From Bryobacteraceae bacterium (GTDB taxonomy: Bacteria > Acidobacteriota > Terriglobia > Bryobacterales > Bryobacteraceae), in NCBI GenBank assembly GCA_030041985.1, contig JASIAM010000150.1:1-35430 (forward strand): 35,430 nt of DNA, given 5' to 3'. The position numbers and the translations under genes are program-made. Under the pieces are notes generated by a model that was given only the letters and a program-made list of their open reading frames with translations, had not been told where the DNA came from and searched no databases. Shown here in pieces: positions 15,074-23,060 of this stretch (positions are counted from its first letter, which is position 1; each line of letters begins with the position of its first letter).

Positions 15074-15079
15074 CTGACC

Positions 15080-16147
15080 TCACTGTACACCCGACTCTCG
15101 CGCGTATCGCAGCAAAGCCGCGGCCCGGTAGAGGCCGTGCACGAATTTGCCGTAAGGCAACGTCGCGAAGAGGGCCAGCACGGCCGCCAGATGAATCACC
15201 AGAAGCGCAGGCATTAGCGAAGATTGGCGCAGGACCAACAGGAGCAGGCCCGTGAAGCCGGTGGCGAACAGCAGCGCGAGGAAGGTCACGTCCAAGCTAT
15301 CCTGCCGGCTGGCGGCAATGGCGGGGTCGCGGCGGAACTTCAGCCAATAAAGGCCGGGCGGGCCGATCAGCAGGCCGATGCCGCCGAGCGTTCCCAATAT
15401 GACAGGAAGGCTCTGGTACGGATAAGGCGCGCGGCGCGTCAGGGCGTAGTGATACCACGCGGCTACACAAGTCGAGGAGAAGCACAATAGAAATCCATAA
15501 AAGGTGAAGTGGTGGAACCAGCGGCGGGCCTGCGAATGCCGGGCATCGGGATAGGTGCAGCCCGCGCCGCCGCTGGAGAGGTACTCGAGCGTGAGCATGC
15601 TGCGAGCAGCGCGTGCCAGCGCCGGCAGGTTGGCGTTGGGCAATCCGGCGAGCGGGCTTGACAGAGATGCGCCAAGCGCGACAGCGATCAGTAGCGCAAC
15701 CGCGCCGAATATGGCGACCATTACGCCGTGAGGAATGACCTCGTAAAATGATGCCGTGCTCGAAGGCGCATGCGTCAGCCCTATGAAGCCAGCCACAAGG
15801 GAAACGGCCATTACAGCCAGTGCCAATGAGCCGGTCCTGCGGAAGAGGCATCCCAGGACCCGCGGCCGCGCGTAGCTTCGATAAGAATCGAGGCGAATTT
15901 GCGCCAACACCTGCGGCACATTGACGGCGAATTCGTGCGGCGGAGCGTACTGGCAGGCGTAATAGCACTCGGCGCAATTGTGGCAAAGGTTGGCGAGGTA
16001 GTGGAGATCGGCCGCGTGCACGGGGCGGGCTTCCAGGGCCGGGAAAACGGCGCAGTAGCCTTCGCAATAGCGGCAGGCATTGCAGATCGTGAGGATGCGG
16101 CGGCCCTCGTCGAGCGCGACTTGTTCGGGCGAACTAGCGGGCGGCAC
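15080..16147 (-). CDS. tcuB: TcuB/CitB-type iron-sulfur membrane protein
   Basis: This is the membrane partner that reoxidises the flavin of TcuA during tricarballylate-type substrate oxidation, passing electrons to the respiratory chain. From GTG 16147 it is 355 aa; that start has a strong GGGAGGGAAG ribosome site and overlaps the tcuA stop by 14 bp. The frame is open further upstream to 16303 but only as antisense-free overlap with tcuA. Seen: two 4Fe-4S motifs (CNACRYCEGYC and CHNCAECYYAC), then about six membrane helices, with HHFTFYGFLLCF typical of the family. Confidence 0.88.
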   Translation of the reverse strand: MPPASSPEQVALDEGRRILTICNACRYCEGYCAVFPALEARPVHAADLHYLANLCHNCAECYYACQYAPPHEFAVNVPQVLAQIRLDSYRSYARPRVLGCLFRRTGSLALAVMAVSLVAGFIGLTHAPSSTASFYEVIPHGVMVAIFGAVALLIAVALGASLSSPLAGLPNANLPALARAARSMLTLEYLSSGGAGCTYPDARHSQARRWFHHFTFYGFLLCFSSTCVAAWYHYALTRRAPYPYQSLPVILGTLGGIGLLIGPPGLYWLKFRRDPAIAASRQDSLDVTFLALLFATGFTGLLLLVLRQSSLMPALLVIHLAAVLALFATLPYGKFVHGLYRAAALLRYARESGVQ

Positions 16148-17528
16148 GCGCGGCTTCCCTCCCGGCGATGCGTCCGAATACGGTTCCAATCGCCATACCG
16201 AATCCCGCCAGATACCCTTTGCCCAGGATGTTGCCCGCCATGATTTCCCCGGCAGCGAAGATGTTTCGCGAGGGGCCTCCGTGCGCCATTTCAACGGCTG
16301 CATTTTCCCCCACCTTCACACCCAGGTATGTAAAGGTAATGCCGGGACGCAAAGGATAACCGAAGAAGGGCGGCGTATCGAGCGGTAGCGCCCAGTGGGA
16401 TTTGGGCGGGATAAGCCCGCTGGTATGGCAATCATCGAGCGCCTGATGATTGAATTTGCCCGCAACCACAGAGCGATTGTATGCGCACACTGTCGCTGTG
16501 AGCCGGCCGGGCGGCAAGCCAAGCGCAGAGGCAAGTTCGGAGATGCGTTCGCCGCGAAACGGCGGGAAGACAGATGGCATGAACTTATCCATCACTTTGG
16601 AATCGATGATGGAGAAGGCAATCTGGCCGGGCTGCTGGGCTACGAGGCGTCCCCAGATGGCGTAGCGCTTAGGCCAAAGGTCCTCGCCTTCATCGTAAAA
16701 GCGCTCCGCCTGTTGGTTGACGGCAATGCCGAGGGGCACGCAGTCGAGCCGGGTGACGATGCCGCCATCGAATTTGGGCGCGCGGCCATCAATAGCGACA
16801 GCGTGGCATTGGGTGGGATCTCCCACCGGCTCGGCGCCAGCCGTGAGCAGGAGTTTCAGAACCGCGCCGCGGTTGTAGGGTGTGCCGCGCACCAGGAAGT
16901 TTTCCGCGGCTGGCCCCCACGCGTCTTTGAGCCATTCCAGGTTAGCCTCGAACCCGCCCGCGGCAGCCACCAGCGCTTTGCCTTTAAAGGTAGCCGGGCG
17001 GCCATTCACCAGGGCGCGGCCGGAATCAAAGACGCTGTTGCGAATATCCAATGACGTGACCTCCGCATCATAAACGATGCGCACGCCGCGCTGTTCCGCC
17101 GCCCGGTAATAGGCGTTCAGCAGCGCTTTGCCTCCCCCTAGAAAAAAGGCGTTGGTGCGGCCCAGATGCAATGTCCCACCGAGTGGCGGCTGAAAGCGGA
17201 CGCCGTGACTCATCATCCACTGGGCGCACTCCTCAGACTCCCGAATTACCGTGCGTGCCAGGCGCTCATCCGTTTGGCCGCCTGTGACTCGTAGCAAGTC
17301 GTCCAGATATTCCTGTTCCGAATAGCTACCGGTGAGAACGCCCGTGGGCCGCGCATGCATGGTGCGCATGTTGCGTGTATGGCGGCTGTTGCCGCCGCGA
17401 AATTCCGGGGGAGCGCATTCGAGCACGGTTACCGGCGCGCCCGCCTCGGCGGCGCTCAGGGCGGCGCACAGGCCGGCATTACCACCGCCAATAACGACGA
17501 TATCGGATTGGAGGAGGGGATCGGCCAT
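16134..17528 (-). CDS. tcuA: FAD-dependent tricarballylate dehydrogenase-like flavoprotein
   Basis: This is a 464-aa flavoprotein of the fumarate reductase/succinate dehydrogenase class. The dinucleotide fold is seen at the N-terminus (IVVIGGGNAGLCAALSAAEAG), followed by RGGNSRHTRN, and the C-terminal FAD contact FAAGEIMAGNILGKGYLAG. In Salmonella TcuA oxidises tricarballylate to cis-aconitate; here the substrate is inferred from the pairing with TcuB only. It is divergent from a secreted class II aldolase with 74 bp between. Confidence 0.87.
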   Translation of the reverse strand: MADPLLQSDIVVIGGGNAGLCAALSAAEAGAPVTVLECAPPEFRGGNSRHTRNMRTMHARPTGVLTGSYSEQEYLDDLLRVTGGQTDERLARTVIRESEECAQWMMSHGVRFQPPLGGTLHLGRTNAFFLGGGKALLNAYYRAAEQRGVRIVYDAEVTSLDIRNSVFDSGRALVNGRPATFKGKALVAAAGGFEANLEWLKDAWGPAAENFLVRGTPYNRGAVLKLLLTAGAEPVGDPTQCHAVAIDGRAPKFDGGIVTRLDCVPLGIAVNQQAERFYDEGEDLWPKRYAIWGRLVAQQPGQIAFSIIDSKVMDKFMPSVFPPFRGERISELASALGLPPGRLTATVCAYNRSVVAGKFNHQALDDCHTSGLIPPKSHWALPLDTPPFFGYPLRPGITFTYLGVKVGENAAVEMAHGGPSRNIFAAGEIMAGNILGKGYLAGFGMAIGTVFGRIAGREAARAAR

Positions 17529-17554
17529 GAAGACGCCGGACCACTCCCTTATAG

Positions 17555-17582
17555 TTGCGGCTCGGCAGAACTATTGTAGAAT
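17555..17582 (+). promoter_or_regulatory. Predicted promoter of the aldolase-DUF6644 operon
   Basis: TTGCGG (17555-17560) and TAGAAT (17577-17582) are 16 bp apart. The next gene starts at 17603 with an AGGAG seven bases before its ATG. The region is shared with divergent tcuA, so one regulator could control both directions. Confidence 0.4.
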
Positions 17583-17602
17583 CACGGGGCAGGAGTTAGC
17601 GT

Positions 17603-18367
17603 ATGAAGACGGGTCGATGGTTTTTGCCTGGTATGGCGTTGCTGGCGGCGGAATGCTTGCTCGGCGCGCCGCACAACGCGCAAGTGGATGAGCTGGTGAT
17701 CGCCAATCATATCCTGGCGAGCATCGGAGTGTTGGATGCCTATGGCCATGTGAGCGTGCGCGACGAACGCAATCCGAATCATTACCTGTTGGCGCGGCAC
17801 ATGGCGGCAGGGCTGGTTACGGCTGATGACATTATCGAGTACGATCTCGACAGCAAGCCGGTGAACGCCAATGAATCCACAGGCTACACCGAGCGCTTCA
17901 TTCACGGCAACATCTACAAGGCGCGTAAGGATGTGATGGCGGTCGTTCATTTTCATGCCTCGGAGGTGATTCCCTTCGGCGTGACGGACATTCCGCTGCG
18001 GCCGGTGTACCATATGGCCGCATTTCTGGGCCCGGGCGTGCCAGTGTTCGAAATCCGTAAGGCCGGAGGCGTCACCGATATGTTGATTCGCAACAACACG
18101 CTCGGCCAGGCACTCGCGCAAACCCTGGGAGACAAGCCCGCCGTGCTGCTGCGCGGGCATGGAGCAGTAGTGGTTGCGCCTTCCCTGCACGTGGTAACGG
18201 GGCGCGCCTATTACATGATGGTCGATGCGCGCGTGCAAGCGCAGGCGCTGCAGCTTGGCGGCGGAAAAGTGCACTACCTGGAGCCGGAGGAAGCCCGCAA
18301 AGCCGCGCCGCAAGATGGCTACGAGCGCGCCTGGGACCTTTGGAAACAGTCCGTCACCAGGAAATGA
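17603..18367 (+). CDS. Class II aldolase/adducin-family protein with signal peptide
   Basis: This is a 254-aa protein of the metal-dependent class II aldolase family (relatives of fuculose-phosphate aldolase and ribulose-5-phosphate epimerase). The metal ligands are seen: His116 and His118 (VVHFHASE) and His186 (LRGHGAV), with a likely catalytic Glu97 (YTERFIHGNIY). Unlike the cytosolic enzymes it begins with a signal peptide (RWFLPGMALLAAECLLGA), so it probably works in the periplasm. It is first of three close plus-strand genes, 6 bp before the DUF6644 pair. The substrate is unknown. Confidence 0.85.
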   Translation: MKTGRWFLPGMALLAAECLLGAPHNAQVDELVIANHILASIGVLDAYGHVSVRDERNPNHYLLARHMAAGLVTADDIIEYDLDSKPVNANESTGYTERFIHGNIYKARKDVMAVVHFHASEVIPFGVTDIPLRPVYHMAAFLGPGVPVFEIRKAGGVTDMLIRNNTLGQALAQTLGDKPAVLLRGHGAVVVAPSLHVVTGRAYYMMVDARVQAQALQLGGGKVHYLEPEEARKAAPQDGYERAWDLWKQSVTRK

Positions 18368-18373
18368 GCCTGT

Positions 18374-18853
18374 ATGAATGACGCCCCGCCGATTTTTCAC
18401 TGGATGCAAAGCATGCCGCTGAGCGCGTGTATCCGCGGCTCGCGAGCCGCAATCCCGATTATCGAAACCATCCACCTGCTGGCGATGGCGCTTGCGGCCG
18501 GGACGATTATGGTGATCGACCTCAGCATTCTGGGAGTCGCACTGCGGCGCGAGTCAGTGCCGCGAATCGCGCGGGAACTGGGACCCTGGACCTGGGGCGG
18601 GTTCGGCGTAACGCTATTTACCGGCATCCTGCTGTTTTTGGCAGAAGCTGAGAAGATGGCGTGCAAGCCGGTTTTTTGGGCGAAGCTGGCGCTGCTGGCG
18701 GGCGCCTTCACGTATCATTTGACGATCCATCGCCAACTCTGTGCCGCAAAGGAGCCGTTTGCGCTCGCCCGGGCGAGGCTTACTGCCGGCGCATCCCTCG
18801 CATTGTGGTTTGGCGTGGCGTTCGGGGGCAAAGCGATCGGATTGTTTGGATGA
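18374..18853 (+). CDS. Small membrane protein, DUF6644-like (copy 1)
   Basis: This is a 159-aa protein with four predicted helices. It opens with FHWMQSMPLSACIRGSRAAIPI and has ETIHLLAMALAAGTIMVIDL, LGPWTWGGFGVTLFTG and KPVFWAKLALL. The same landmarks recur in the next gene, so the two are paralogues that may form a heteromer. It overlaps that gene by 4 bp (ATGA). The function is not known; conserved His residues in the membrane suggest possible haem or electron-carrier binding, which is inference only. Confidence 0.75.
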   Translation: MNDAPPIFHWMQSMPLSACIRGSRAAIPIIETIHLLAMALAAGTIMVIDLSILGVALRRESVPRIARELGPWTWGGFGVTLFTGILLFLAEAEKMACKPVFWAKLALLAGAFTYHLTIHRQLCAAKEPFALARARLTAGASLALWFGVAFGGKAIGLFG

Positions 18854-19347
18854 AGCCGCGATTGCTGGTGCTCTTCGAGTGGCTGAATGACTCGCCGTTG
18901 GGCGCCGCAATCCGGGCATCCGAGTGGTGGTATCCGATCCTGGAGGCCGTGCACTCCCTTGGAATCATTGTGGTTCTGGGCAGCATTTGGACGCTGGACC
19001 TGCGCCTGCTCGGCCTGGGAGTGCGCAGCCGGCGCGTTTCCGAAGTTGCCAGCCAGCTTTTGCCGTTCACTTGGGCCGGCTTCGGCGTGCAGGCCGCGAG
19101 CGGCGCCTTGCTGACCGTTTCCGAGGCTTCGCGGCTGTATCACATCCCTTATTTCTGGATCAAATTGGCGCTGCTGTCGTTGGCCGGATTGAACGCGCTT
19201 GTGTTTCATACCGGCGTGTATCGGAGCGTGGGAGAGTGGGAAACAGCGCCGGAAATTCCGCTGCGGGCAAGGCTGGCGGGTGCGCTTTCGCTGGGACTGT
19301 GGGCGCTGGTAATCGCTGCGGGACGCGCCATTGGGTACGCGCTGTGA
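18850..19347 (+). CDS. Small membrane protein, DUF6644-like (copy 2)
   Basis: This is a 165-aa four-helix membrane protein, a paralogue of the preceding gene: compare EWLNDSPLGAAIRASEWWYPI, LEAVHSLGIIVVLGSIWTLDL, LPFTWAGFGVQAASG and IPYFWIKLALLSL with their counterparts. The start at ATG 18850 overlaps the upstream stop. The open frame extends back to 18661 but that part is the first paralogue in another frame. It ends inside a large inverted repeat. Confidence 0.75.
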   Translation: MKPRLLVLFEWLNDSPLGAAIRASEWWYPILEAVHSLGIIVVLGSIWTLDLRLLGLGVRSRRVSEVASQLLPFTWAGFGVQAASGALLTVSEASRLYHIPYFWIKLALLSLAGLNALVFHTGVYRSVGEWETAPEIPLRARLAGALSLGLWALVIAAGRAIGYAL

Positions 19348-19409
19348 CGAGGTAAAAAAGAGCGGCTCCGTCAAAGGAGCAAAATCGGAGCCGCCCGAGG
19401 CTCGTCACA
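19343..19409. terminator. Nested inverted repeat after the DUF6644 pair
   Basis: Outer arms TGTGACGAG / CTCGTCACA (19343-19351, 19401-19409) and inner arms GCGGCTCCG / CGGAGCCGC (19362-19370, 19386-19394) are both perfect. The stop codon of the membrane gene lies in the outer arm. No long T-run follows; this is probably the end of the operon transcript. Confidence 0.55.
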
Positions 19410-19492
19410 TTTGGAAGATCGGCGATGCCGTCTGTCTATTTCTATGGTGGATCAGAGTCGCGAAGAGTTAAAGCCCCAAAGGTACCTCAGTG

Positions 19493-19508
19493 AGTACTAA
19501 ATGGTACT
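19493..19508. promoter_or_regulatory. Possible operator before the aldo/keto reductase gene
   Basis: AGTAC and GTACT form a 5-bp inverted repeat around six bases, within a stretch (19480-19560) where GTAC recurs five times. It lies about 55 bp before the aldo/keto reductase start. The rest of the 215-bp gap (19348-19562) shows only the preceding hairpin. Weak evidence. Confidence 0.25.
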
Positions 19509-19562
19509 AGAAAATCAGTTGGCCCCAATGCGACAGATACAGCAGGTACAATCGTACGAGCT

Positions 19563-20600
19563 ATGAACTACCGTACTTTAGGCCGCACCGGAGTGCAAGT
19601 CAGCCCTCTTTGCCTGGGAGCTATGATGTTCGGCAAATGGGGCAACCCCGACCATGCCGATGGCGTCCGCATCATTCACCGCGCACTCGACGCGGGAATC
19701 AATTTCATCGACACGGCCGATGTCTACTCGCAGGGCGAATCAGAAGAAATCGTGGGGAAGGCGTTGGCGGACGGCCGCCGCGGCAATGTGATTCTGGCGA
19801 CCAAGGTCCATGGTCCCATGGGTAACGGCCCGAATCAGAAGGGCAACTCGCGCCGCTGGATTATCGAGGAGGTGGAGGCGTCATTGCGGCGTCTGGGCAC
19901 GGAGTGGATCGACCTCTACCAGATCCACAGGCCGTCTCCCGATACCGATATCGAAGAAACGCTCGCGGCTCTAGACGGCTTGGTGAGGCAGGGGAAGGTG
20001 CGGTACATCGGCAGTTCGACATTTCCCGCGTCGCAAATCGTGGAAGCGCAGTGGGTCGCGCGGGAGCGGCGCCTCGAGCGGTTTGTATGCGAGCAACCGC
20101 CGTATTCGCTGCTGGTGCGCTCGATAGAGGCGGATGTGTTGCCCACCTGTTTGCGGCACGGGATGGGGGTGATTCCCTGGAGTCCTCTGGCCGGCGGCTG
20201 GCTTTCGGGCAAATGGCGCAAGTCCGCCGCAGCGCCTTCTTCACACCGCAGTGCAGGGTTGCCGCAGCTCTTCGACCTCTCCAACCCGCATAATCAGCGG
20301 AAACTGGAAGCGGCCGATGCTTTGGCGGCGCTGGCGGACCAGGCGGGTATGCCGCTGGTGCATCTGGCGCTGGCATTCGTGCTGAACCATCCGGCCGTGA
20401 CTTCGGCGATCATAGGGCCGCGCACCATGGAACAACTGGAATCGCAGCTTCCTGCCGCCGCGATCCAGCTCGATCCAAGCGTGCTGAACCGTATCGACGA
20501 GATCGTGCCTCCAGGAAGCAACGTTCATCCGGCGGAGTTTGGCCTGGAGAATCCGGCGCTGGCTACCGCGGCTTTGCGGCGCACGGCGGCTGCCGGTTAA
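19563..20600 (+). CDS. Aldo/keto reductase
   Basis: This is an NAD(P)H-dependent oxidoreductase of the aldo/keto reductase superfamily, 345 aa, expected as a cytosolic TIM barrel. The catalytic tetrad is complete: Asp50 and Tyr55 (FIDTADVYSQGESE), Lys81 (ATKVHG) and His122 (LYQIHRP). The N-terminal YRTLGRTGVQVSPLCLGAM and the late IIGPRTMEQLE (cofactor-binding region) fit the YajO/Tas/MocA-type subgroup. It stands alone between a terminator and a convergent cytochrome gene. The substrate is not predictable. Confidence 0.92.
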   Translation: MNYRTLGRTGVQVSPLCLGAMMFGKWGNPDHADGVRIIHRALDAGINFIDTADVYSQGESEEIVGKALADGRRGNVILATKVHGPMGNGPNQKGNSRRWIIEEVEASLRRLGTEWIDLYQIHRPSPDTDIEETLAALDGLVRQGKVRYIGSSTFPASQIVEAQWVARERRLERFVCEQPPYSLLVRSIEADVLPTCLRHGMGVIPWSPLAGGWLSGKWRKSAAAPSSHRSAGLPQLFDLSNPHNQRKLEAADALAALADQAGMPLVHLALAFVLNHPAVTSAIIGPRTMEQLESQLPAAAIQLDPSVLNRIDEIVPPGSNVHPAEFGLENPALATAALRRTAAAG

Positions 20601-20623
20601 CCCAAGTTCGTTAAGCCTCGGTG

Positions 20624-21094
20624 TTATGGATGGGGATTTACCGCCAGAAACATAAGGCCGCGCAGATCATCTACGTTCTGCGAGAGCGCGTTGGTTCCAG
20701 CCGGGAAGCGGTTCACTTTCAGGATGTACGACAGAACTTCCGCGACCTGCTGTTCGTTCAACCCGCCCGGCCGGTTGGCCGGCATGGTGAACTGAATCTT
20801 CTCGAACAGGTCCGCGATGTTGGCGCAGTTCCAATCAAACACGAAATCGCGGCCGGACAGCGGTGGAGCGTCCTCGGAACCTTCGAGCGACATGCCATGG
20901 CAGGTGGCGCAGCGGGCCCTGTAAAAGGACTCCCCACGCACCGCTTGGCCGTCTGTGTAAATGCCCGCCCAAGCCGATTTGTAAATCTCATCCCACACGC
21001 TAAAAGGTTCGGTCGACTTGCCCAGGGAGGCCAGGAAAAAGAGCGCCAGAGACGAGACGCTCAGCAGGCTGATAAGGCGGAAGCGGCGGACCAT
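20624..21094 (-). CDS. Secreted c-type cytochrome
   Basis: This is a 156-aa monohaem cytochrome c with an N-terminal signal anchor (LISLLSVSSLALFFLASL). Haem attachment is at CATCH (Cys62, Cys65, axial His66); Met104 in FTMPANRPGGL is the likely sixth ligand. The QVAEVLSYILKVN helix near the C-terminus is typical of class I cytochromes found with alcohol dehydrogenases and other periplasmic oxidases. No such enzyme gene is adjacent, so its electron partner is unknown. Confidence 0.88.
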   Translation of the reverse strand: MVRRFRLISLLSVSSLALFFLASLGKSTEPFSVWDEIYKSAWAGIYTDGQAVRGESFYRARCATCHGMSLEGSEDAPPLSGRDFVFDWNCANIADLFEKIQFTMPANRPGGLNEQQVAEVLSYILKVNRFPAGTNALSQNVDDLRGLMFLAVNPHP

Positions 21095-21158
21095 TCCTAT
21101 GAGACATGATATGACGCCCGGCCGGGATTTGGGAATGGGCGTGTTTGCAGGGAGATCT

Positions 21159-21194
21159 GTCAGCCTTTAGCTGACGGCTGATAGCTGATAGCTT
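21159..21194. repeat. Small stem-loop with short direct repeats
   Basis: GTCAGC and GCTGAC (21159-21164, 21170-21175) pair around a 5-nt loop, followed by tandem GCTGATA units. This looks like a small dispersed intergenic repeat; it may also end the transcript of the unknown secreted gene on the minus strand. Confidence 0.35.
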
Positions 21195-21200
21195 CTTCTC

Positions 21201-21893
21201 CTACGGCTGCAAATCGAGCTTCGTCTTTCCGGCCGGGCCCGAGTAAATCAATTCCAGCGAATGAATGCCTTTCGCCTTGCCGCCATACGGGAAATAGAGG
21301 AATCCGGCTTGTGGCAGAGGGCGATCCCCCTCCACCAGTGCTGCTTTCTTCACGCGCAGCGCCCACGCGCGCCGCAACTCGGCGGGAGGTTTGGGCGGCT
21401 CCGGAGGAGGGCTGTTATTATCACCGCCGCCAATGCTGGTGCTGGAAGACTTCTGCACCGGTTCCGGCGGCGTCCACTCGGGATCTTTCACGTTGGCTCC
21501 TACGTGCTCGTAAGACTCGCCGGGCGCCGGGTTCTTTTTCCCGTTGATACGCAGCGAAAAGTCACTGAAAGACATCGCCAGGTGCGACCCCGGCGGCCCG
21601 TAAAAGGCCACTTCGACTACCACGTAGTCTTCGGTGGAGAGCGTACCTTCCGGCGCTGGAATGCCATGGCCGGCAAACTCGGCGGCGATGGTGAACATGC
21701 CGGCTTTGCCCTGCGCCGGATAGTCGGTAGGCGCTGTTCTAGGAGGAAGGCCCTTCTGAACTTCGTCTGCCGTTCCGGCTCTTAAGACATTGACTGTTGC
21801 ACGTTCCGGCGCCGGAGCGACCGGCGTTTGGGCGCACAGGCAAAGGGTGGCGAAACCCGCGCCTGCGATTTGGAAAAACATTGGCAACCGCAT
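21201..21893 (-). CDS. Secreted protein of unknown function
   Basis: This is a 230-aa protein from ATG 21893 (MRLPMFFQIAGAGFATLCLCAQ), a good signal peptide; an upstream in-frame ATG at 21941 would overlap the neighbouring gene. The body is beta-rich (YVVVEVAFYGPPGSHLAMSF; FSLRINGKKN), with a Pro/Ser/Gly-rich linker near residue 155 and a second beta-rich part ending LELIYSGPAGKTKLDL. It may be a periplasmic or surface protein. It lies 44 bp after the GT1 gene on the same strand and could be co-transcribed. I do not recognise the family. Confidence 0.6.
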   Translation of the reverse strand: MRLPMFFQIAGAGFATLCLCAQTPVAPAPERATVNVLRAGTADEVQKGLPPRTAPTDYPAQGKAGMFTIAAEFAGHGIPAPEGTLSTEDYVVVEVAFYGPPGSHLAMSFSDFSLRINGKKNPAPGESYEHVGANVKDPEWTPPEPVQKSSSTSIGGGDNNSPPPEPPKPPAELRRAWALRVKKAALVEGDRPLPQAGFLYFPYGGKAKGIHSLELIYSGPAGKTKLDLQP

Positions 21894-21937
21894 TTCAGAA
21901 ACACAGTAGCATAAGGATTCGAATGGGGGGTGGCGTA

Positions 21938-23059
21938 TCAAATGGCCACCTTGGCCAGCGCCTCCAGTGTCGCTGCGGCAGTAGCCCTCCAGGAAAAATG
22001 AGAAGCGCGGCCTGGACCGGCGGCAGCCAGGCGCTCCCGCAGTTCTGTGTCATCGGTAATGCGGACCATCGCTCCAGCCAGCGCACGGGCATCATGCGGA
22101 TCAAATAGCAGGGCGGCATCTCCCGCAATCGTTGCAATCGGCTCGATCGAAGAGCAGGCCAGCGGCACTCCCGCGGCGAGCGCTTCCAAAACCGGCAGGC
22201 CGAAGCCCTCAAACAGCGATGGATACACGAACGCCCACGCGCGCGCGTAAAGATCGAGCAGATTTTCCCGCGGAATCCAGCCGGGAAATTCAACCGTATC
22301 TCCCAGTGCCAGCGACTCGCGCAATTCGTGCAGAGGGCCGGAAACAAATCCGTGAAAGCCGCAAACCACCAGCCGAAACTCCGGATGTGTTGCCCGAAAC
22401 TCCGCGAATGCGCGCAGCAGAGACGCCAGGTTTTTGTGCGGGTGCAAGGTGGAAACGGTCAGAAGAAAGGGATCGGGGCGGCGTCGCGCGGCGATCGGGA
22501 AAAACCCGGGGTCAACGCCCAGATGCACCACGCGCAGCTTTGACTTGTGGGGCGATTCCGGAAGCCGGTAGAATCTGCGCAGATCGGCGGCAGTGGCTTC
22601 CGAATCCGCCAGAAGCCCTTGGGAAACGCGCGCCGACCAATACAGGAAGAAATTCCAAAACGGCAAATCGAACCAGCGGAAGTATTCGGGGTGCCGCTTA
22701 TGTTGTAAATCGTGAAATACGGTCACCTGCGGGCACGGTGAAACGAGCGGCGCGGTAAATCCGGGGTTCAGCATCACGTCCAGATGAAGGCGCGCCGCTG
22801 CGAGGGGCAGAAGCGTCTGCTCCCAAAGCAAACGGGCCGGGCGGAATGCGGCTCGGACCGGTTGCGGCATCCAGGTGAAGTTGGCGTGCTTGGGTACGAG
22901 ATCCGGACCGGTTTCGCGGTTGGTGAAGACGAAATATTGGTTTGGAGAGGCAGAGGCGGCCTCGATGTCCGCGAGCGCCACGAGCAAGTTGCGCAGGTAG
23001 ATCTCGGTTCCGCCAACGCGTCCGGGAAGCAGGTAGAGCGCGTTGACCCCTATCCGCAT
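21938..23059 (-). CDS. GT4/GT1-type glycosyltransferase
   Basis: This is a 373-aa GT-B-fold glycosyltransferase. The start ATG 23059 (MRIGVNALYLLPGRVGGTEIYLRNLL) follows the upstream stop by one base. Seen: the glycine-rich acceptor loop near the N-terminus, the central VSTLHPHKNLASLLRAF, and the nucleotide-sugar site PSLFEGFGLPVLEALAAGVP with its E-x7-E pattern. This subgroup often contains mannosyl- and rhamnosyltransferases. It is part of the minus-strand glycosylation operon. Confidence 0.92.
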   Translation of the reverse strand: MRIGVNALYLLPGRVGGTEIYLRNLLVALADIEAASASPNQYFVFTNRETGPDLVPKHANFTWMPQPVRAAFRPARLLWEQTLLPLAAARLHLDVMLNPGFTAPLVSPCPQVTVFHDLQHKRHPEYFRWFDLPFWNFFLYWSARVSQGLLADSEATAADLRRFYRLPESPHKSKLRVVHLGVDPGFFPIAARRRPDPFLLTVSTLHPHKNLASLLRAFAEFRATHPEFRLVVCGFHGFVSGPLHELRESLALGDTVEFPGWIPRENLLDLYARAWAFVYPSLFEGFGLPVLEALAAGVPLACSSIEPIATIAGDAALLFDPHDARALAGAMVRITDDTELRERLAAAGPGRASHFSWRATAAATLEALAKVAI

Positions 23060-23060
23060 T

